Notes: a model not told the origin generated them from the sequence alone. A stretch of 64,000 nt of DNA from Alishewanella aestuarii B11 (GCF_000280055.1 NZ_ALAB01000005.1:186001-250000); one strand, 5' to 3'. Counted from the stretch's first letter, positions 1 to 10,891 are shown. Program-made: numbers and translations.

Positions 1-1029
1 CAGTATCCGGCCGAGCAACTGGCTACCCTGAGTGCAGAACAGGTAAAACAAAACCTGGTTGATTCGGGTTTATGGGTTGCCTTCCGTACCCGGCCCTTTT
101 CCCAATCTCCGGCCATTGACAGTACGCCACGTGCTATCTTCGTCAATGCAATGGACACCAATCCGTTGGCCGCCGATCCTGCAGTGATAATCAATGCCGA
201 TGCCGAAGCCTTTAAGCAAGGTTTAACGGTGATCTCGCGCTTAACCGACGGTAAGACTTACCTGACTAAAAAAGCGGGTAGCAGTATCCCTAGCGTCAGC
301 CAGGTTACTGTCGCTGAGTTTGACGGCCCACACCCGGCTGGTCTGGTTGGTACCCATATCCATTTCCTGGATGGTGCTGGCGCCAAGAAGGTTGTTTGGC
401 ACCTTGGCTATCAGGACGTTATTGCCATCGGTAAGCTGTTTACCACCGGTCAGCTGCACAGTGAGCGTGTGGTTGCTTTGGCTGGTCCTGTAGTGAAAAA
501 TCCACGTTTGGTGAAAACCGTACTGGGTGCGTCGACCGCTGAGCTGACAGCCGGTGAACTTGCTGACGGTCAAAATCGTATTATCTCTGGCTCAGTACTG
601 GCTGGTACTACAGCGCACGGTGTGCACGGTTATTTAGGGCGCTTCCATACTCAGGTTTCAGTGTTGGCGGAAGGCTTTGAAAAACACTTCCTGGGCTGGA
701 TTGCACCTGGTGCCGAAAAGCACTCAGTAACCCGCGCTTATTTGGGCCATTTAAGCCCGAAAAAGCTGTTCAATCTGACGACCACGACTAACGGTTCGTC
801 ACGCGCCATGGTACCAATCGGTAACTACGAGCGGGTAATGCCGCTGGATATCCTGCCTACGCTGTTACTGCGTAACCTGATTGCCGGCGACACTGACGAG
901 GCAGCAACTTTAGGTTGTCTGGAATTGGACGAGGAAGATTTGGCGCTGTGTACCTATGTGTGCCCAGGCAAATATGACTACGGCACCATTCTGCGCAACT
1001 GCTTGACGACCATCCAGAAGGAAGGCTAA
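1..1029 (+). CDS. nqrA: Na+-translocating NADH:quinone reductase subunit A (5' end outside window)
   Basis: The reading frame is open from the first base, so the gene starts upstream of the window; 342 C-terminal residues are visible out of about 446 expected for the family. NqrA is the peripheral cytoplasmic subunit of the Na+-NQR complex, which oxidises NADH, reduces ubiquinone and exports Na+; NqrA contributes to quinone binding. The ATG at 151 is internal to the conserved protein and is not the start. The gene ends two bases before nqrB, and an AAGGAAGG ribosome-binding site at 1018-1025 lies inside its last codons, so the two are translationally close. Assignment rests on family similarity and on the complete nqrBCDEF order that follows. 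Confidence 0.96.
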   Translation, partial: QYPAEQLATLSAEQVKQNLVDSGLWVAFRTRPFSQSPAIDSTPRAIFVNAMDTNPLAADPAVIINADAEAFKQGLTVISRLTDGKTYLTKKAGSSIPSVSQVTVAEFDGPHPAGLVGTHIHFLDGAGAKKVVWHLGYQDVIAIGKLFTTGQLHSERVVALAGPVVKNPRLVKTVLGASTAELTAGELADGQNRIISGSVLAGTTAHGVHGYLGRFHTQVSVLAEGFEKHFLGWIAPGAEKHSVTRAYLGHLSPKKLFNLTTTTNGSSRAMVPIGNYERVMPLDILPTLLLRNLIAGDTDEAATLGCLELDEEDLALCTYVCPGKYDYGTILRNCLTTIQKEG

Positions 1030-1031
1030 TC

Positions 1032-2237
1032 ATGAGCTTAAAGCATTTTTTAGAGCGCATTGAGCCGCAATTTGAAAAAGGCGGCAAATACGAAAAGTGG
1101 TACGCCTTATACGAGGCTGTAGCGACAGTGCTGTATACGCCTGGCTACGTTACCAAAAACGGCACTCATGTGCGCGACAGTATCGATCTGAAGCGGATTA
1201 TGATTTTCGTTTGGTTAGCCTTGTTCCCGGCACTGTTCTTCGGCATGTATAACATCGGCCATCAGGCAGCACTGGCGCTGGCGCAGGGTTTTGCGACGCC
1301 GGATACCTGGCAGGTAGCGATTTTCTCAGCCTTAGGCGGTGAATTAACTGCTGACTCCGGCTGGGGTAGCAAGATGTTCTACGGTGCCGTCTGGTTCTTA
1401 CCTATTTACGCCGTAACTTTTATTGTCGGTGGTTTCTGGGAAGTTTTATTTGCCTCTGTCCGTAAGCATGAAGTGAACGAAGGTTTCTTTGTCAGTTCAA
1501 TCCTGTTTGCGTTAATTCTGCCCGCCACTATTCCGTTGTGGCAGGTTGCGCTGGGTATCACCTTCGGTGTCGTTGTTGCCAAAGAAGTCTTTGGTGGTAC
1601 AGGCCGTAACTTCCTGAACCCGGCACTGGCTGGTCGTGCTTTCCTGTTCTTTGCTTACCCGGCACAAATTTCCGGTGATGCGGTATGGACTGTTGCTGAC
1701 GGTTATTCAGGCGCCACCTGGCTGAGTAAAGCGCAGATGGGCGAACTGGACTATGCTGCTAACACCCAACTGTGGTGGGATGCGTTCCTGGGCTTTATTC
1801 CGGGTTCAGTCGGTGAAACCTCTGTGTTAGCGCTGTTAATCGGTGGTCTGGCGCTGATTTACTTCCGCATTGCGTCCTGGCGTATTGTGCTGGGTGTGAT
1901 GGTCGGTATGATCCTGACCAGCTACCTGTTTAATGCTATTGGTTCGAACACTAACCCGCTGTTTGCTATGCCGTGGCACTGGCATCTGGTGCTGGGTGGG
2001 TTTGCCATCGGTATGTTCTTTATGGCGACAGATCCGGTATCGGCATCTTTTACCAACCAGGGCAAGTGGGCCTACGGTATTCTGATCGGCTTTATGGTGG
2101 TGATGATCCGTGTGGTTAACCCGGCTTATCCAGAGGGCATGATGTTAGCGATCCTGTTTGCTAACCTGTTCGCTCCTTTATTCGATTTCTTCGTGGCGCA
2201 AGCCAATATCAAGCGGAGGCTGGCACGTAATGTCTAG
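1032..2237 (+). CDS. nqrB: Na+-translocating NADH:quinone reductase subunit B
   Basis: This 401-residue polytopic membrane protein carries one of the two covalently bound FMN groups of Na+-NQR and a large part of the Na+ path. The flavinylation motif SGAT is at residues 226-229, making Thr229 the predicted phosphoester-linked FMN site (equivalent to Thr236 in Vibrio). Several hydrophobic segments cover residues about 55-75, 120-140, 155-185 and most of 245-390. The start is set by the ribosome-binding site at 1018-1025. The 3' end overlaps nqrC by 8 bases. FMN attachment would be done by the ApbE encoded at 5581. Confidence 0.97.
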   Translation: MSLKHFLERIEPQFEKGGKYEKWYALYEAVATVLYTPGYVTKNGTHVRDSIDLKRIMIFVWLALFPALFFGMYNIGHQAALALAQGFATPDTWQVAIFSALGGELTADSGWGSKMFYGAVWFLPIYAVTFIVGGFWEVLFASVRKHEVNEGFFVSSILFALILPATIPLWQVALGITFGVVVAKEVFGGTGRNFLNPALAGRAFLFFAYPAQISGDAVWTVADGYSGATWLSKAQMGELDYAANTQLWWDAFLGFIPGSVGETSVLALLIGGLALIYFRIASWRIVLGVMVGMILTSYLFNAIGSNTNPLFAMPWHWHLVLGGFAIGMFFMATDPVSASFTNQGKWAYGILIGFMVVMIRVVNPAYPEGMMLAILFANLFAPLFDFFVAQANIKRRLARNV

Positions 2238-3024
2238 TAATAACGACAGCATCAGCAAAACGCTGATCGTAGTAATTTCTTTATGTCTGGTCTGTGCCAT
2301 CGTGGTGTCTACTGCGGCGGTACAATTACGACCAGCTCAGCAAGCGAATAAAAAGTTAGACTCGCAAATCAACATTTTGCGCAGCGTCGGTCTGGTTGAG
2401 GGCAGTGCGCCAGCCGCCCGGGTAGCAGAGCTGTTTAACCAGCATATCGAAACCCGTCTGGTGAACCTGAGCACGGGTGAAATTGATGCCAGCTGTGACC
2501 GCAGCTGTGCTGAAAATTTTGATTACCGTAAAGCGCTGAAAGATGGCCGGGCTCTGGCTCAGCCTGATGATGTTGCCTCTATCCGCCGCATCTCTGAATT
2601 TGCGCCTGTGTATCTGACGTATGATACTGAGCGTAATCTGAAAGCGATCGTGCTGCCGGTACATGGCTATGGCTTGTGGTCCACTATGCACGCCTTCCTG
2701 GCGCTGGAAGTGGATGGTAATACCATTATCGGTCTGAACTACTATGAGCAGGGTGAGACACCAGGCTTAGGCGGTGAGATCGAGAACCCACGCTGGAGAG
2801 CCCAGTTTGTCGGTAAGCAACTGACCAATGAGGCCGGTGAGCTGGCGTTATCTATCCTGAAGCCAGGTAATGCTGATCCGCAATCTGCGCATCAGGTTGA
2901 TGGTTTATCAGGTGCAACGCTGACTGCCAATGGCGTGCAGAACACCTTTACTTTCTGGATCGGTGAGAATGGTTTTGGTCCATTCCTGGCTAAAGTACGT
3001 CAAGGAGCCTTAAGCAATGGCTAA
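2230..3024 (+). CDS. nqrC: Na+-translocating NADH:quinone reductase subunit C
   Basis: NqrC is a 264-residue subunit with one N-terminal membrane helix (about residues 10-31) and a periplasmic FMN domain. The second SGAT flavinylation motif of the complex is at residues 227-230, so Thr230 is the predicted covalent FMN site. I chose the ATG at 2230, which overlaps the end of nqrB by 8 bases and gives the usual short N terminus before the helix; a longer frame opening at 2158 would run inside nqrB and is not needed. AAGGAG at 3002-3007 near its end serves nqrD. Confidence 0.96.
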   Translation: MSSNNDSISKTLIVVISLCLVCAIVVSTAAVQLRPAQQANKKLDSQINILRSVGLVEGSAPAARVAELFNQHIETRLVNLSTGEIDASCDRSCAENFDYRKALKDGRALAQPDDVASIRRISEFAPVYLTYDTERNLKAIVLPVHGYGLWSTMHAFLALEVDGNTIIGLNYYEQGETPGLGGEIENPRWRAQFVGKQLTNEAGELALSILKPGNADPQSAHQVDGLSGATLTANGVQNTFTFWIGENGFGPFLAKVRQGALSNG

Positions 3025-3649
3025 TGCAAAAGAAATCAAAACCGTACTGTTCGGGCCGGTTTTTGCCAATAACCCGATTGCGCTGCAGGTACTGGGTATT
3101 TGTTCTGCGCTGGCAGTAACAACTCAGATGTCCACTGCTTTGGTTATGTGTCTGGCACTGACCTTTGTAACGGCATTTTCTAACCTGTTTATTTCGACCA
3201 TTCGCAACCATATTCCGTCCAGTGTGCGGATTATCGTACAGATGACGATTATTGCGTCGCTGGTAATCGTCGTTGACCAGTTCCTGAAAGCGTACGCTTA
3301 CGATTTATCGAAGCAGCTGTCAGTGTTCGTTGGCCTGATCATCACTAACTGTATCGTAATGGGCCGTGCTGAAGCCTATGCGATGAAGAGTACTCCGGGG
3401 ATGAGCTTCCTGGATGGTATCGGTAACGGTTTAGGCTACAGCGTGGTACTGCTGGTCGTCGCCTTTATCCGCGAACTGGGTGGTTCAGGTTCAGTGTTCG
3501 GCGTACAAATTATGCCACTGATCAGTGAAGGCGGCTGGTATCAGCCTATGGGTATCCTGTTGATGCCGCCAAGCGCCTTTATCATTATCGCCTGCTTTAT
3601 CTGGGTATTGCGGACTTTCCGCCCAGAGCAGGTTGAGAAAAAGGCTTAA
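3017..3649 (+). CDS. nqrD: Na+-translocating NADH:quinone reductase subunit D
   Basis: NqrD is a 210-residue integral membrane protein with about six helices that pairs with NqrE as an inverted-topology dimer. Cys29 and Cys112 sit at the positions known in Vibrio to ligate the intramembrane iron centre between NqrD and NqrE. The ATG at 3017 overlaps the nqrC stop by 8 bases and is preceded by AAGGAG at 3002-3007. NqrM, encoded at 6603, is the family thought to supply iron to this site. Confidence 0.97.
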   Translation: MANAKEIKTVLFGPVFANNPIALQVLGICSALAVTTQMSTALVMCLALTFVTAFSNLFISTIRNHIPSSVRIIVQMTIIASLVIVVDQFLKAYAYDLSKQLSVFVGLIITNCIVMGRAEAYAMKSTPGMSFLDGIGNGLGYSVVLLVVAFIRELGGSGSVFGVQIMPLISEGGWYQPMGILLMPPSAFIIIACFIWVLRTFRPEQVEKKA

Positions 3650-3659
3650 GGAGTAACGC

Positions 3660-4268
3660 ATGGAACATTATATTAGCCTGTTTGTACGTGCCGTTTTTAT
3701 TGAAAACCTGGCACTGGCCTTCTTCCTCGGTATGTGTACCTTCCTGGCGGTATCGCAGAAGATTAAAACTGCCTTTGGTTTAGGTGTTGCGGTTATCGTG
3801 GTACTGGGTATTTCTGTACCGGTGAACAATCTGGTGTACGCTAACTTGTTAGCACCGGGCGCTTTAGCCTGGGCCGGTTTCCCGGATGCAGATTTAAGCT
3901 TCCTCGGCTTCCTGACCTATATCGGCGTTATTGCGGCGCTGGTACAGATCCTGGAGATGGCGTTGGATAAGTATTTCCCGGCTCTGTACAACGCCCTGGG
4001 GATCTTCCTGCCGTTGATCACAGTAAACTGTGCGATCTTCGGTGCGGTAGCCTTTATGGTTGAGCGTGATTATACCTTTAGTGAAAGCGTAGTATTCGGT
4101 TTAGGTAGTGGTGTTGGCTGGGCGCTGGCGATTACCTTACTGGCTGCAGTACGTGAAAAACTGAAGTATGCCGATATTCCGGATGGCTTACGCGGTCTGG
4201 GCACTACCTTCCTGGTAGTAGGTTTAATGGGATTAGGCTTTATGTCCTTCTCCGGCGTTCAACTGTAA
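3660..4268 (+). CDS. nqrE: Na+-translocating NADH:quinone reductase subunit E
   Basis: This 202-residue membrane protein is the partner of NqrD. Cys26 and Cys124 are the likely second pair of ligands for the intramembrane iron centre. Six hydrophobic segments fill most of the sequence. The ribosome-binding site TAAGGAG overlaps the nqrD stop codon at 3647-3649, giving a 10-base gap and tight coupling. The sequence is intact and of normal length. Confidence 0.97.
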   Translation: MEHYISLFVRAVFIENLALAFFLGMCTFLAVSQKIKTAFGLGVAVIVVLGISVPVNNLVYANLLAPGALAWAGFPDADLSFLGFLTYIGVIAALVQILEMALDKYFPALYNALGIFLPLITVNCAIFGAVAFMVERDYTFSESVVFGLGSGVGWALAITLLAAVREKLKYADIPDGLRGLGTTFLVVGLMGLGFMSFSGVQL

Positions 4269-4287
4269 GCAGTAGAGGAATAGCACC

Positions 4288-5514
4288 ATGCAAGAGATTT
4301 ATCTTGGCGTTGGCATGTTCACTGTCGTGGTACTGGCGCTGGTATTTATTATCCTGGCCGCCAAGTCAAAGCTGGTTGCCAGCGGTGACATTACCATCAG
4401 TGTTAACGGTGATCCAAGCAAAGCCATTAAAACCAAAGCCGGCGGTAAACTGTTAAATGTTTTAGCAGACAACGGTATCTTTTTATCATCAGCCTGTGGT
4501 GGCGGTGGTTCTTGTGGTCAGTGCCGGGTGCACGTACACGCCGGTGGCGGTGAAATTCTGCCAACTGAGCTGGGTCACATCACTAAGGGTGAAGCCCGTG
4601 AAGGTTGCCGCTTATCCTGTCAGGTTAACGTTAAATCTGATATGGAGATCGAGGTAGAGCCGGAGATTTTCGGTATCAAGAAATGGGACTGTACTGTTAT
4701 CTCTAACGATAACAAAGCGACCTTTATCAAAGAGCTGAAGCTGCAGATCCCGGATGGCGAGTCAGTGCCATTCCGTGCCGGTGGTTATATTCAGATCGAA
4801 GCACCACCCCACCATGTTAAGTACAAGGATTTCGATATCCCTGAACAATACCGTGGCGACTGGGAACGCTTTAAGTTCTTTACGCTGGAATCTAAAGTTG
4901 ATGAGCCGACCATTCGTGCTTACTCAATGGCGAACTACCCGGAAGAAGAAGGCATCATCATGCTGAACGTGCGGATCGCAACACCGCCGCCAAATAACCT
5001 GTCATTACCTTGCGGTAAGATGTCGTCCTTTATCTGGTCATTAAAGGCCGGTGACAAGGTGACGATTTCCGGTCCATTTGGTGAGTTCTTTGCCAAGGAT
5101 ACCGATGCTGAGATGGTATTTATCGGTGGTGGTGCCGGTATGGCGCCAATGCGTTCACATATTTTCGACCAGTTACGCCGCTTAAAATCCAAGCGTAAGA
5201 TCAGCTTCTGGTACGGTGCCCGTTCGAAGCGAGAAATGTTCTATGTTGAAGATTTCGATATGCTGGCAGCAGAGAATGAAAACTTTGTCTGGCACACGGC
5301 GTTATCAGATCCGCAGCCAGAGGACAACTGGACAGGTTATACCGGTTTTATTCATAACGTGATTTATGAAAACTACCTGAAAAACCATAAAGCACCGGAA
5401 GACTGTGAATTCTACATGTGTGGTCCGCCAATGATGAATAAGGCGGTAATCAACATGTTGAAAGACTTAGGTGTAGAAGACGACAACATTCTGTTAGACG
5501 ACTTCGGTGGTTAA
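4288..5514 (+). CDS. nqrF: Na+-translocating NADH:quinone reductase subunit F
   Basis: NqrF (408 residues) is the NADH-oxidising entry point of the complex. It has an N-terminal membrane anchor (about residues 5-25), a ferredoxin-like domain whose [2Fe-2S] ligands are Cys70, Cys76, Cys79 and Cys111, and a C-terminal ferredoxin-NADP reductase-type domain. The FAD-binding RAYSMANYP motif and the MCGPPMM nucleotide-site motif near the C terminus are present, and the protein ends in the family-typical DDFGG. A hairpin terminator follows at 5537. Confidence 0.98.
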   Translation: MQEIYLGVGMFTVVVLALVFIILAAKSKLVASGDITISVNGDPSKAIKTKAGGKLLNVLADNGIFLSSACGGGGSCGQCRVHVHAGGGEILPTELGHITKGEAREGCRLSCQVNVKSDMEIEVEPEIFGIKKWDCTVISNDNKATFIKELKLQIPDGESVPFRAGGYIQIEAPPHHVKYKDFDIPEQYRGDWERFKFFTLESKVDEPTIRAYSMANYPEEEGIIMLNVRIATPPPNNLSLPCGKMSSFIWSLKAGDKVTISGPFGEFFAKDTDAEMVFIGGGAGMAPMRSHIFDQLRRLKSKRKISFWYGARSKREMFYVEDFDMLAAENENFVWHTALSDPQPEDNWTGYTGFIHNVIYENYLKNHKAPEDCEFYMCGPPMMNKAVINMLKDLGVEDDNILLDDFGG

Positions 5515-5536
5515 TCAACCGCGAACACGGTAAAAT

Positions 5537-5565
5537 AGGGGCGACTTAGTCGCCCCTTTTCTTTT
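5537..5565 (+). terminator. Rho-independent terminator after nqrF
   Basis: A 9-bp perfect stem (5537-5545 with 5549-5557) closes a 3-base loop and is followed by two runs of four T. It lies between nqrF and apbE, so it probably ends most nqr transcripts and leaves apbE-nqrM to read-through or to their own promoter. Confidence 0.85.
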
Positions 5566-5580
5566 ACCGGAGTAGTAAAT

Positions 5581-6588
5581 ATGTGGTCTGTCTGTCGTTT
5601 GGTTCCGCTGTTGTTGCTGTTACTTGTGATGGGTTGTCAGCCCGCGCAGCAGGCGAAAGAGTATCAGCTACAAGGCAAGACCATGGGCACCTACTATGTG
5701 GTGAAGTTTTACAGTGAACAGCAACCGGATCTGACTGCACTGCAGCAAGAGCTGGATACCGAGCTGGAACTGATCAACGATCTGATGTCGACTTACCGGC
5801 CGGAGTCAGAGCTGATGCGCTTTAACCGCCAGCAAAGCACTGAACCGGTCACGCTAACGCCACAAACTGCGAAGGTGATTGCCGAAGCAATCCGCATTGG
5901 TCAGCAAAGTGGTGGCATTCTGGATGTGACTGTTGGCCCCTTGGTGGAATTGTGGGGCTTTGGTGCTCAGGGACGCATTACTCATGCCCCGGAGCAAGCC
6001 CAACTGGATGCCATTCGCGCTTATGTCGGAATAGATAAAATTGCGTTAGAGGGGCAGGTGCTGCGCAAATTGGAGCCGCGGGTGGCGATTGATTTATCGA
6101 CTATTGCCAAGGGTTATGGTGTAGATCGCCTGGCTGAAATTCTGCTGGCACATGGTTATCAGAGCTTTATGGTCGATATCGGCGGTGATATGCGGGTAGG
6201 CACAGCCAAGCCAAGCGGCCCCTGGAAGATTGCTATTGAGCGTCCGGTCAGTAGCGAACGCTCAGTGCAGCGAATACTGGCATTACAGAGCATGGCACTG
6301 GCGACATCGGGTGATTATCGTAACTACTTTGAAGAAGACGGTATTCGCTATTCACATCTGATTGACCCGCGTAGCGGCAAGCCTATTCAGCATAAGACCG
6401 TATCCAGTACTGTACTGCATCCGGATGCGATTGTTGCTGATGCTTATGCCACCACCTTAAATGTGTTGCCTGCTGACGAGGCGATTGCCTTTGCCAATCA
6501 GCACCAGCTGGCAGCGATCCTGATTGTAAAAACCGAAACCGGTTTTGAAGAGCGCTATTCTGATGCGTTCACACCTTTTTTAAATTAA
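5581..6588 (+). CDS. apbE: FAD:protein FMN transferase (ApbE family lipoprotein)
   Basis: ApbE transfers FMN from FAD to threonine in the SGAT-type motifs of NqrB and NqrC. The protein has 335 residues, with a lipoprotein signal ending at Cys19 (VMGC), so it is predicted to be anchored on the periplasmic side where NqrC displays its site. Family hallmarks are the DLSTIAKGYGVD stretch, the DIGGD motif and the C-terminal SHLIDPRSGKP and DAYATTL motifs. It sits 66 bases after nqrF, behind a terminator, and 14 bases before nqrM, which matches its known role in maturing this complex. Confidence 0.95.
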   Translation: MWSVCRLVPLLLLLLVMGCQPAQQAKEYQLQGKTMGTYYVVKFYSEQQPDLTALQQELDTELELINDLMSTYRPESELMRFNRQQSTEPVTLTPQTAKVIAEAIRIGQQSGGILDVTVGPLVELWGFGAQGRITHAPEQAQLDAIRAYVGIDKIALEGQVLRKLEPRVAIDLSTIAKGYGVDRLAEILLAHGYQSFMVDIGGDMRVGTAKPSGPWKIAIERPVSSERSVQRILALQSMALATSGDYRNYFEEDGIRYSHLIDPRSGKPIQHKTVSSTVLHPDAIVADAYATTLNVLPADEAIAFANQHQLAAILIVKTETGFEERYSDAFTPFLN

Positions 6589-6602
6589 TCCTGAGGTAGC
6601 GT

Positions 6603-6815
6603 ATGACGATCTTTTTGCTGACATTTGGGCTGTTTTTAGTGGTTGTGGTAGCGATGGCGGTCGGCTATCTGTTGCAGCGCAAAACGCTGGCCGGCAGTTG
6701 TGGCGGTTTAGGTGAGCTGGGCATAGATAAAGCCTGTGATTGTGATAAGCCGTGCGAAAAGCGGCAAAAACGGCTGGAAAAAGAAAAATTCTGGCAGGAT
6801 AACAAAATTATCTAA
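6603..6815 (+). CDS. nqrM: Na+-NQR maturation protein NqrM
   Basis: This 70-residue protein has one N-terminal membrane helix (residues 3-24) followed by a cysteine cluster, Cys33, Cys45, Cys47 and Cys51, and a charged tail. That layout and its place behind apbE identify NqrM (formerly DUF539), which is needed for Na+-NQR assembly and is proposed to deliver iron to the NqrD/NqrE cysteines. All four cysteines are present, so the protein looks functional. Confidence 0.93.
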   Translation: MTIFLLTFGLFLVVVVAMAVGYLLQRKTLAGSCGGLGELGIDKACDCDKPCEKRQKRLEKEKFWQDNKII

Positions 6816-6866
6816 CTTCCTTTCTTCTTACTGCGGGCCGCGGCCAAGCGCCCCGCCGGAACTGAT

Positions 6867-8156
6867 ATGTTCGAGCAACTGTTCAAAATATCCGCCCGCC
6901 ATAGCTCGGTCCGCAAGGAGCTGCTGGCCGGTCTGACGACCTTTATGGCGATGTCTTATGTGCTGTTTGTCAATCCCAGCTTACTGGCGCAGGCCGGCAT
7001 GGATCATGGTGCGGTCTTTGTCGCAACCTGTCTGGCCGCTGCACTGGGCTGTGTATTGATGGGGCTGTTGGCGAATCTGCCGATCGCCCTGGCACCGGGT
7101 ATGGGGCTGAATGCCTTTTTTACTTATGTGATAGTGCTGGAGCAGGGCTATAGCTGGCAGACGGCGCTGGCTGCGGTATTTTTTTCCGGTTGTTTATTTT
7201 TACTGCTAAGCATTTTTAAGATCCGGGAATGGATTATTAACAGTATCCCCTTGCCGCTAAAGTTGGGGATTGCCGCCGGTATCGGCATGTTTCTGGCGTT
7301 GATCGCGCTGAAAACGGCCAATATTATCGTCGCCAGCCCGGCAACGCTGGTTACTCTTGGTGATTTGCATAGTCCACAGGTACTGTTAGCCATTGCCGGC
7401 TTTTTTCTGATCTTTGCGCTGGCGCATCGCGGTTGGCATAGCGCTGTCCTGGTCAGTATTTTGCTGGTAACGCTGGCCGCGTGGTGGTTAGGTGACACTG
7501 AGTTTAGCGGTATCGTTGCTATGCCACCCTCGCTGGCACCGACCTTTATGCAGCTGGATTTTACGGCTGCGCTGACACTGAGCATTATCCCGGTAGTACT
7601 GACCTTACTGTTTCTCGATTTATTTGATACCTCAGGTACGCTGGTAGCGGTAACCCAAAAAGCGGGCTTGTTACAAGCAGATGGCAAGGTACCGGACTTA
7701 AGCCGTGCGCTCGTGGCCGATAGCAGCGCCAGTATGGTTGGCGCCCTGTTGGGAACTTCGACTACCACCAGCTATGTCGAAAGCACCAGTGGTGTGGCGG
7801 CAGGTGGGCGCACCGGCCTGACCGCTATTGTAACAGGCCTGCTGTTTTTATTGGCCTTGTGGTTTTCACCACTGGCTGCCATGGTACCGGGCTATGCTAC
7901 CGCAGGAGCCTTGCTGTATGTAGCGACTTTGATGCTGACCAGCTTACAGCATGTTGAATGGGATGATATGTTGCAGGCGGTACCGGTCGCGGTAGTGCTG
8001 ATTATGATGCCGCTCACCTTTTCAATTGCCGATGGTATTGGTATGGGTTTTATCAGCTACGCCGTACTTTGTCTGCTCACCGGTAAAGTGGAACGAACTA
8101 CCCTGAGTGTCTGGCTGTTGGCGCTGATTTTTATGGCGAAATTTATTTTCGCCTGA
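6867..8156 (+). CDS. NCS2-family purine permease (adenine/hypoxanthine/guanine type)
   Basis: This 429-residue membrane protein belongs to the AzgA/PurP branch of nucleobase:cation symporters (COG2252). The N terminus has the ELLAGLTTFMAMSYVLFVNP signature, residues about 70-82 carry APGMGLNAFF, and the half-helix GTSTTTSYVEST that lines the substrate site is present near residue 295. Twelve or more hydrophobic segments are visible. The likely substrate is a purine base taken up with H+; which purine cannot be told from the sequence. It is separated from nqrM by 51 G+C-rich bases and has only a weak ribosome-binding site. Confidence 0.88.
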   Translation: MFEQLFKISARHSSVRKELLAGLTTFMAMSYVLFVNPSLLAQAGMDHGAVFVATCLAAALGCVLMGLLANLPIALAPGMGLNAFFTYVIVLEQGYSWQTALAAVFFSGCLFLLLSIFKIREWIINSIPLPLKLGIAAGIGMFLALIALKTANIIVASPATLVTLGDLHSPQVLLAIAGFFLIFALAHRGWHSAVLVSILLVTLAAWWLGDTEFSGIVAMPPSLAPTFMQLDFTAALTLSIIPVVLTLLFLDLFDTSGTLVAVTQKAGLLQADGKVPDLSRALVADSSASMVGALLGTSTTTSYVESTSGVAAGGRTGLTAIVTGLLFLLALWFSPLAAMVPGYATAGALLYVATLMLTSLQHVEWDDMLQAVPVAVVLIMMPLTFSIADGIGMGFISYAVLCLLTGKVERTTLSVWLLALIFMAKFIFA

Positions 8157-8224
8157 CTTGTTCTGCTGCCTGATGCTCGTTATGCTGTGTCCAGGGTAGT
8201 TTAGCAAAGGAAGGTACAGACCAG

Positions 8225-10891
8225 ATGAAGCTCAGAGCCACGCTGCTGGTCTATATTATTCCTTTATTGGTGCTGCCGGTGCTGGCATTGGGCTACCTGG
8301 CTTATCATTTTAGCGGCCAGTATCAGCAACAACAGTATTACAATCAGGTCGCGTTAAAGCTGCAACAACAACAACAAGAGTTAAATGAGTTTTTGTTGTT
8401 TCATCAGATCCGGCTTTCGGTATTGGCTACGGCCCGTACCTTAGTACAGCATATCCAACAACCGCTACCCGAGAGTCGGGAGTTAACCCGCCAGTTATTT
8501 CAAAAGTTCGTTGAGCAGGACGCCAATATTCACGCTATCAAGCTGTTACGCCTGAATGGTGATGAAGATACGCTTTATCCTACTGCCAGCACTGAGCAAA
8601 CCGTCCCCGAGCGCTTTAGAAATGAGTATTTTTCTGCCATTCAGGGCATGATAGATGAGCAGGGTATCTTTATTGCACCAGATGGCGCAGAGCGGCAACT
8701 GAAGTTATTTTTTGCCCGTAAGCTTTATCTGCCGGACAGCGCCGGCAACCGTCAGCTGTGGGGCTATTTGCTGATCGTTACTGAGCCGGCGGCGTTTGCC
8801 AGAGTAGTGCAGGACCCGGTAACGCCACAAAGTGTAACCTTAATTATCAACCGCACGGCAACCATTGCCTACGCCGCAAATGAGGCCCTGATTGGCAGCG
8901 CCTTTACCCCCAGCCATTATCGGGCCTTGCAGCAAAGTATCGACCAGACCCGGTTCAGTCAGGGTTTATTACTCGGCCAACCCAAGCTATTGGTAGGCCG
9001 TAATCTGGCCGGTCCCTATCAGCTGTTATATGGCATTGATGCCGCTGAGCTGTACCAGGATGCCCCCAACTGGCCGCTATGGATTGCCATCTTTACCCTT
9101 ACCTTGGCGTTGTTGGCCCCTTTGTTGATTTATCGGTTATTGATCCGGCAGGTGTTTGAGCCTGTTCGGCAACTCACTTTAGCCAAAACTGCGGTGGGTA
9201 AGGGGGATCTGTCTTTTGTGCTGGAGCCGCGGCGGCCGGATGAACTCGGTGATATGTTTGCTGCTTTTAATGTGATGGTCCGGCAATTGCGTGTCTATCG
9301 GGAGCGGGAGCTGGCGTATAAGCAGCAACTGGAAGAGAAGGTACTACAACGCACTCAGGCGCTCGCCCGGGCTAATGATGATCTGGCCGCCGCCAATCAG
9401 GAGTTGATCGTAGCGCGGGAGCTGGCTGAGCAAGCCAACCGGTTAAAAAGTGTATTTTTAGCTAATATGAGCCATGAAATCCGCACGCCGCTGACGGCAG
9501 TGATCGGCTTTAGCCAGCAGGCCTTGCAGGAGCAGGACGCCTCGCGTCGCTCTGACTATCTTAGCCGGGTACTGCGCAGCAGTGGGCATTTACTGCAGCT
9601 GATTAATGATATTCTGGATCTGTCGAAAATCGAAGCGGAGAAACTGGAGTTACAGCCAGAGCATTTTAACTATCTGGCGATGCTGGATGAAATTTATCAG
9701 CAGACCCGGGAACAAGCGACGCAGAAAGGTTTGGCCTGCCAGCTGGAACTGCATTTCCCGCTGCCTGCTGAGCTCTTTAACGACAGTTTACGAGTGCGCC
9801 AGGTATTGCTGAATCTGACCAGTAATGCGGTTAAATTTACCCGTAAAGGTAAAATTGTGATTAGTGTCAGTTATCAGCCGCTGCGTGCGCTATTATCAAT
9901 TAAGATTAAAGATACCGGCATTGGCATGACGGCTGAAGAAGTCTCCCGCTTGTTTCAACCTTTCGTTCAGGCCGATGCGACTGTTACCCGGCACTTTGGC
10001 GGTACTGGTCTTGGCCTGTGTATTTCGAAGAAGCTGATGGAACAAATGGATGGCGATATCCAGGTACAAAGTGTCAAAGGTGTGGGGAGTAGCTTCGAAG
10101 TACAGTTCCGGCTGGCGCCCAATCCAAGATTGGTCGACAGTTATCAAAGCTGCACTGCGGCGGCGGAACCAAGCCAGCCATTAACCCTGCCAGCTTCGTT
10201 ACGGGTATTGGTTGCGGAAGATAATCCAGACAACCAACTACTGCTGGAACTGATGCTACAACAGCTTGGGCTGGAACATGTTATGGTGGAGAATGGTCAT
10301 CAGGCGGTGGAGCGGGTGCTGGTCGAGTCCTTTGATTTGATTTTTATGGATATGCAAATGCCGGTGATGGGCGGCGAGGAGGCAACCCGGTTAATTCGTC
10401 TGGCCGGGATCCAAACACCTATTGTCGCCGTTACTGCTAATGTGATGACTGAAGACGCAGAGCGTTATCGCCAGGCAGGTTGTCAGGACATTCTGGCCAA
10501 GCCGGTGGTACCACAGCAATTCCAGCAGATGATTCAGCGTTATGCCCGACAAAATGTCGGTAAAGCGTCAGCGCTGGAGCAGCAACTGGCGGCTGATCCG
10601 GCGATGCAGCTGTTACTGCAACAATTCCGGCAGCAATTACCGGCACTGTTAGCAGAATTGCAGCAATTGGCCGCTGCGGCTGACTGGTCAGCGCTTGGCT
10701 TTGCGGCGCACAGTTTAAAAGGCAGTGCTGGCAGTATGGGTTATCCGGAACTGACCAGATTAGCGGGCTTGCTGGAGAAGGCGGCAAGTCAGGCAGCGAA
10801 AGATGAGATATTCAGGTTGTTGCAACAAATGGACGGTGAGTTAGCACCGCTGGCAGAAGCAGGGTCAACAGGGGAATTATCACAGCAATGA
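8225..10891 (+). CDS. Hybrid sensor histidine kinase with receiver and HPt domains
   Basis: The 888-residue protein has membrane helices at about 7-28 and 285-306 enclosing a 255-residue periplasmic sensing region that I cannot assign to a ligand. HAMP follows (about 307-360), then a coiled coil, a dimerisation domain with phosphoacceptor His417 (SHEIRTPL), an ATPase domain (NLTSNAVKFT, DTGIGM, GGTGLGL), a receiver with Asp709 (FMDMQMP) and an HPt domain with His829 (AHSLKGSAG). All phosphorelay residues are intact. AAGGAAGG at 8207-8214 marks the start. Its stop overlaps the start of the HDOD gene (ATGA), so the two are co-expressed. No DNA-binding regulator is adjacent. Confidence 0.93.
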   Translation: MKLRATLLVYIIPLLVLPVLALGYLAYHFSGQYQQQQYYNQVALKLQQQQQELNEFLLFHQIRLSVLATARTLVQHIQQPLPESRELTRQLFQKFVEQDANIHAIKLLRLNGDEDTLYPTASTEQTVPERFRNEYFSAIQGMIDEQGIFIAPDGAERQLKLFFARKLYLPDSAGNRQLWGYLLIVTEPAAFARVVQDPVTPQSVTLIINRTATIAYAANEALIGSAFTPSHYRALQQSIDQTRFSQGLLLGQPKLLVGRNLAGPYQLLYGIDAAELYQDAPNWPLWIAIFTLTLALLAPLLIYRLLIRQVFEPVRQLTLAKTAVGKGDLSFVLEPRRPDELGDMFAAFNVMVRQLRVYRERELAYKQQLEEKVLQRTQALARANDDLAAANQELIVARELAEQANRLKSVFLANMSHEIRTPLTAVIGFSQQALQEQDASRRSDYLSRVLRSSGHLLQLINDILDLSKIEAEKLELQPEHFNYLAMLDEIYQQTREQATQKGLACQLELHFPLPAELFNDSLRVRQVLLNLTSNAVKFTRKGKIVISVSYQPLRALLSIKIKDTGIGMTAEEVSRLFQPFVQADATVTRHFGGTGLGLCISKKLMEQMDGDIQVQSVKGVGSSFEVQFRLAPNPRLVDSYQSCTAAAEPSQPLTLPASLRVLVAEDNPDNQLLLELMLQQLGLEHVMVENGHQAVERVLVESFDLIFMDMQMPVMGGEEATRLIRLAGIQTPIVAVTANVMTEDAERYRQAGCQDILAKPVVPQQFQQMIQRYARQNVGKASALEQQLAADPAMQLLLQQFRQQLPALLAELQQLAAAADWSALGFAAHSLKGSAGSMGYPELTRLAGLLEKAASQAAKDEIFRLLQQMDGELAPLAEAGSTGELSQQ

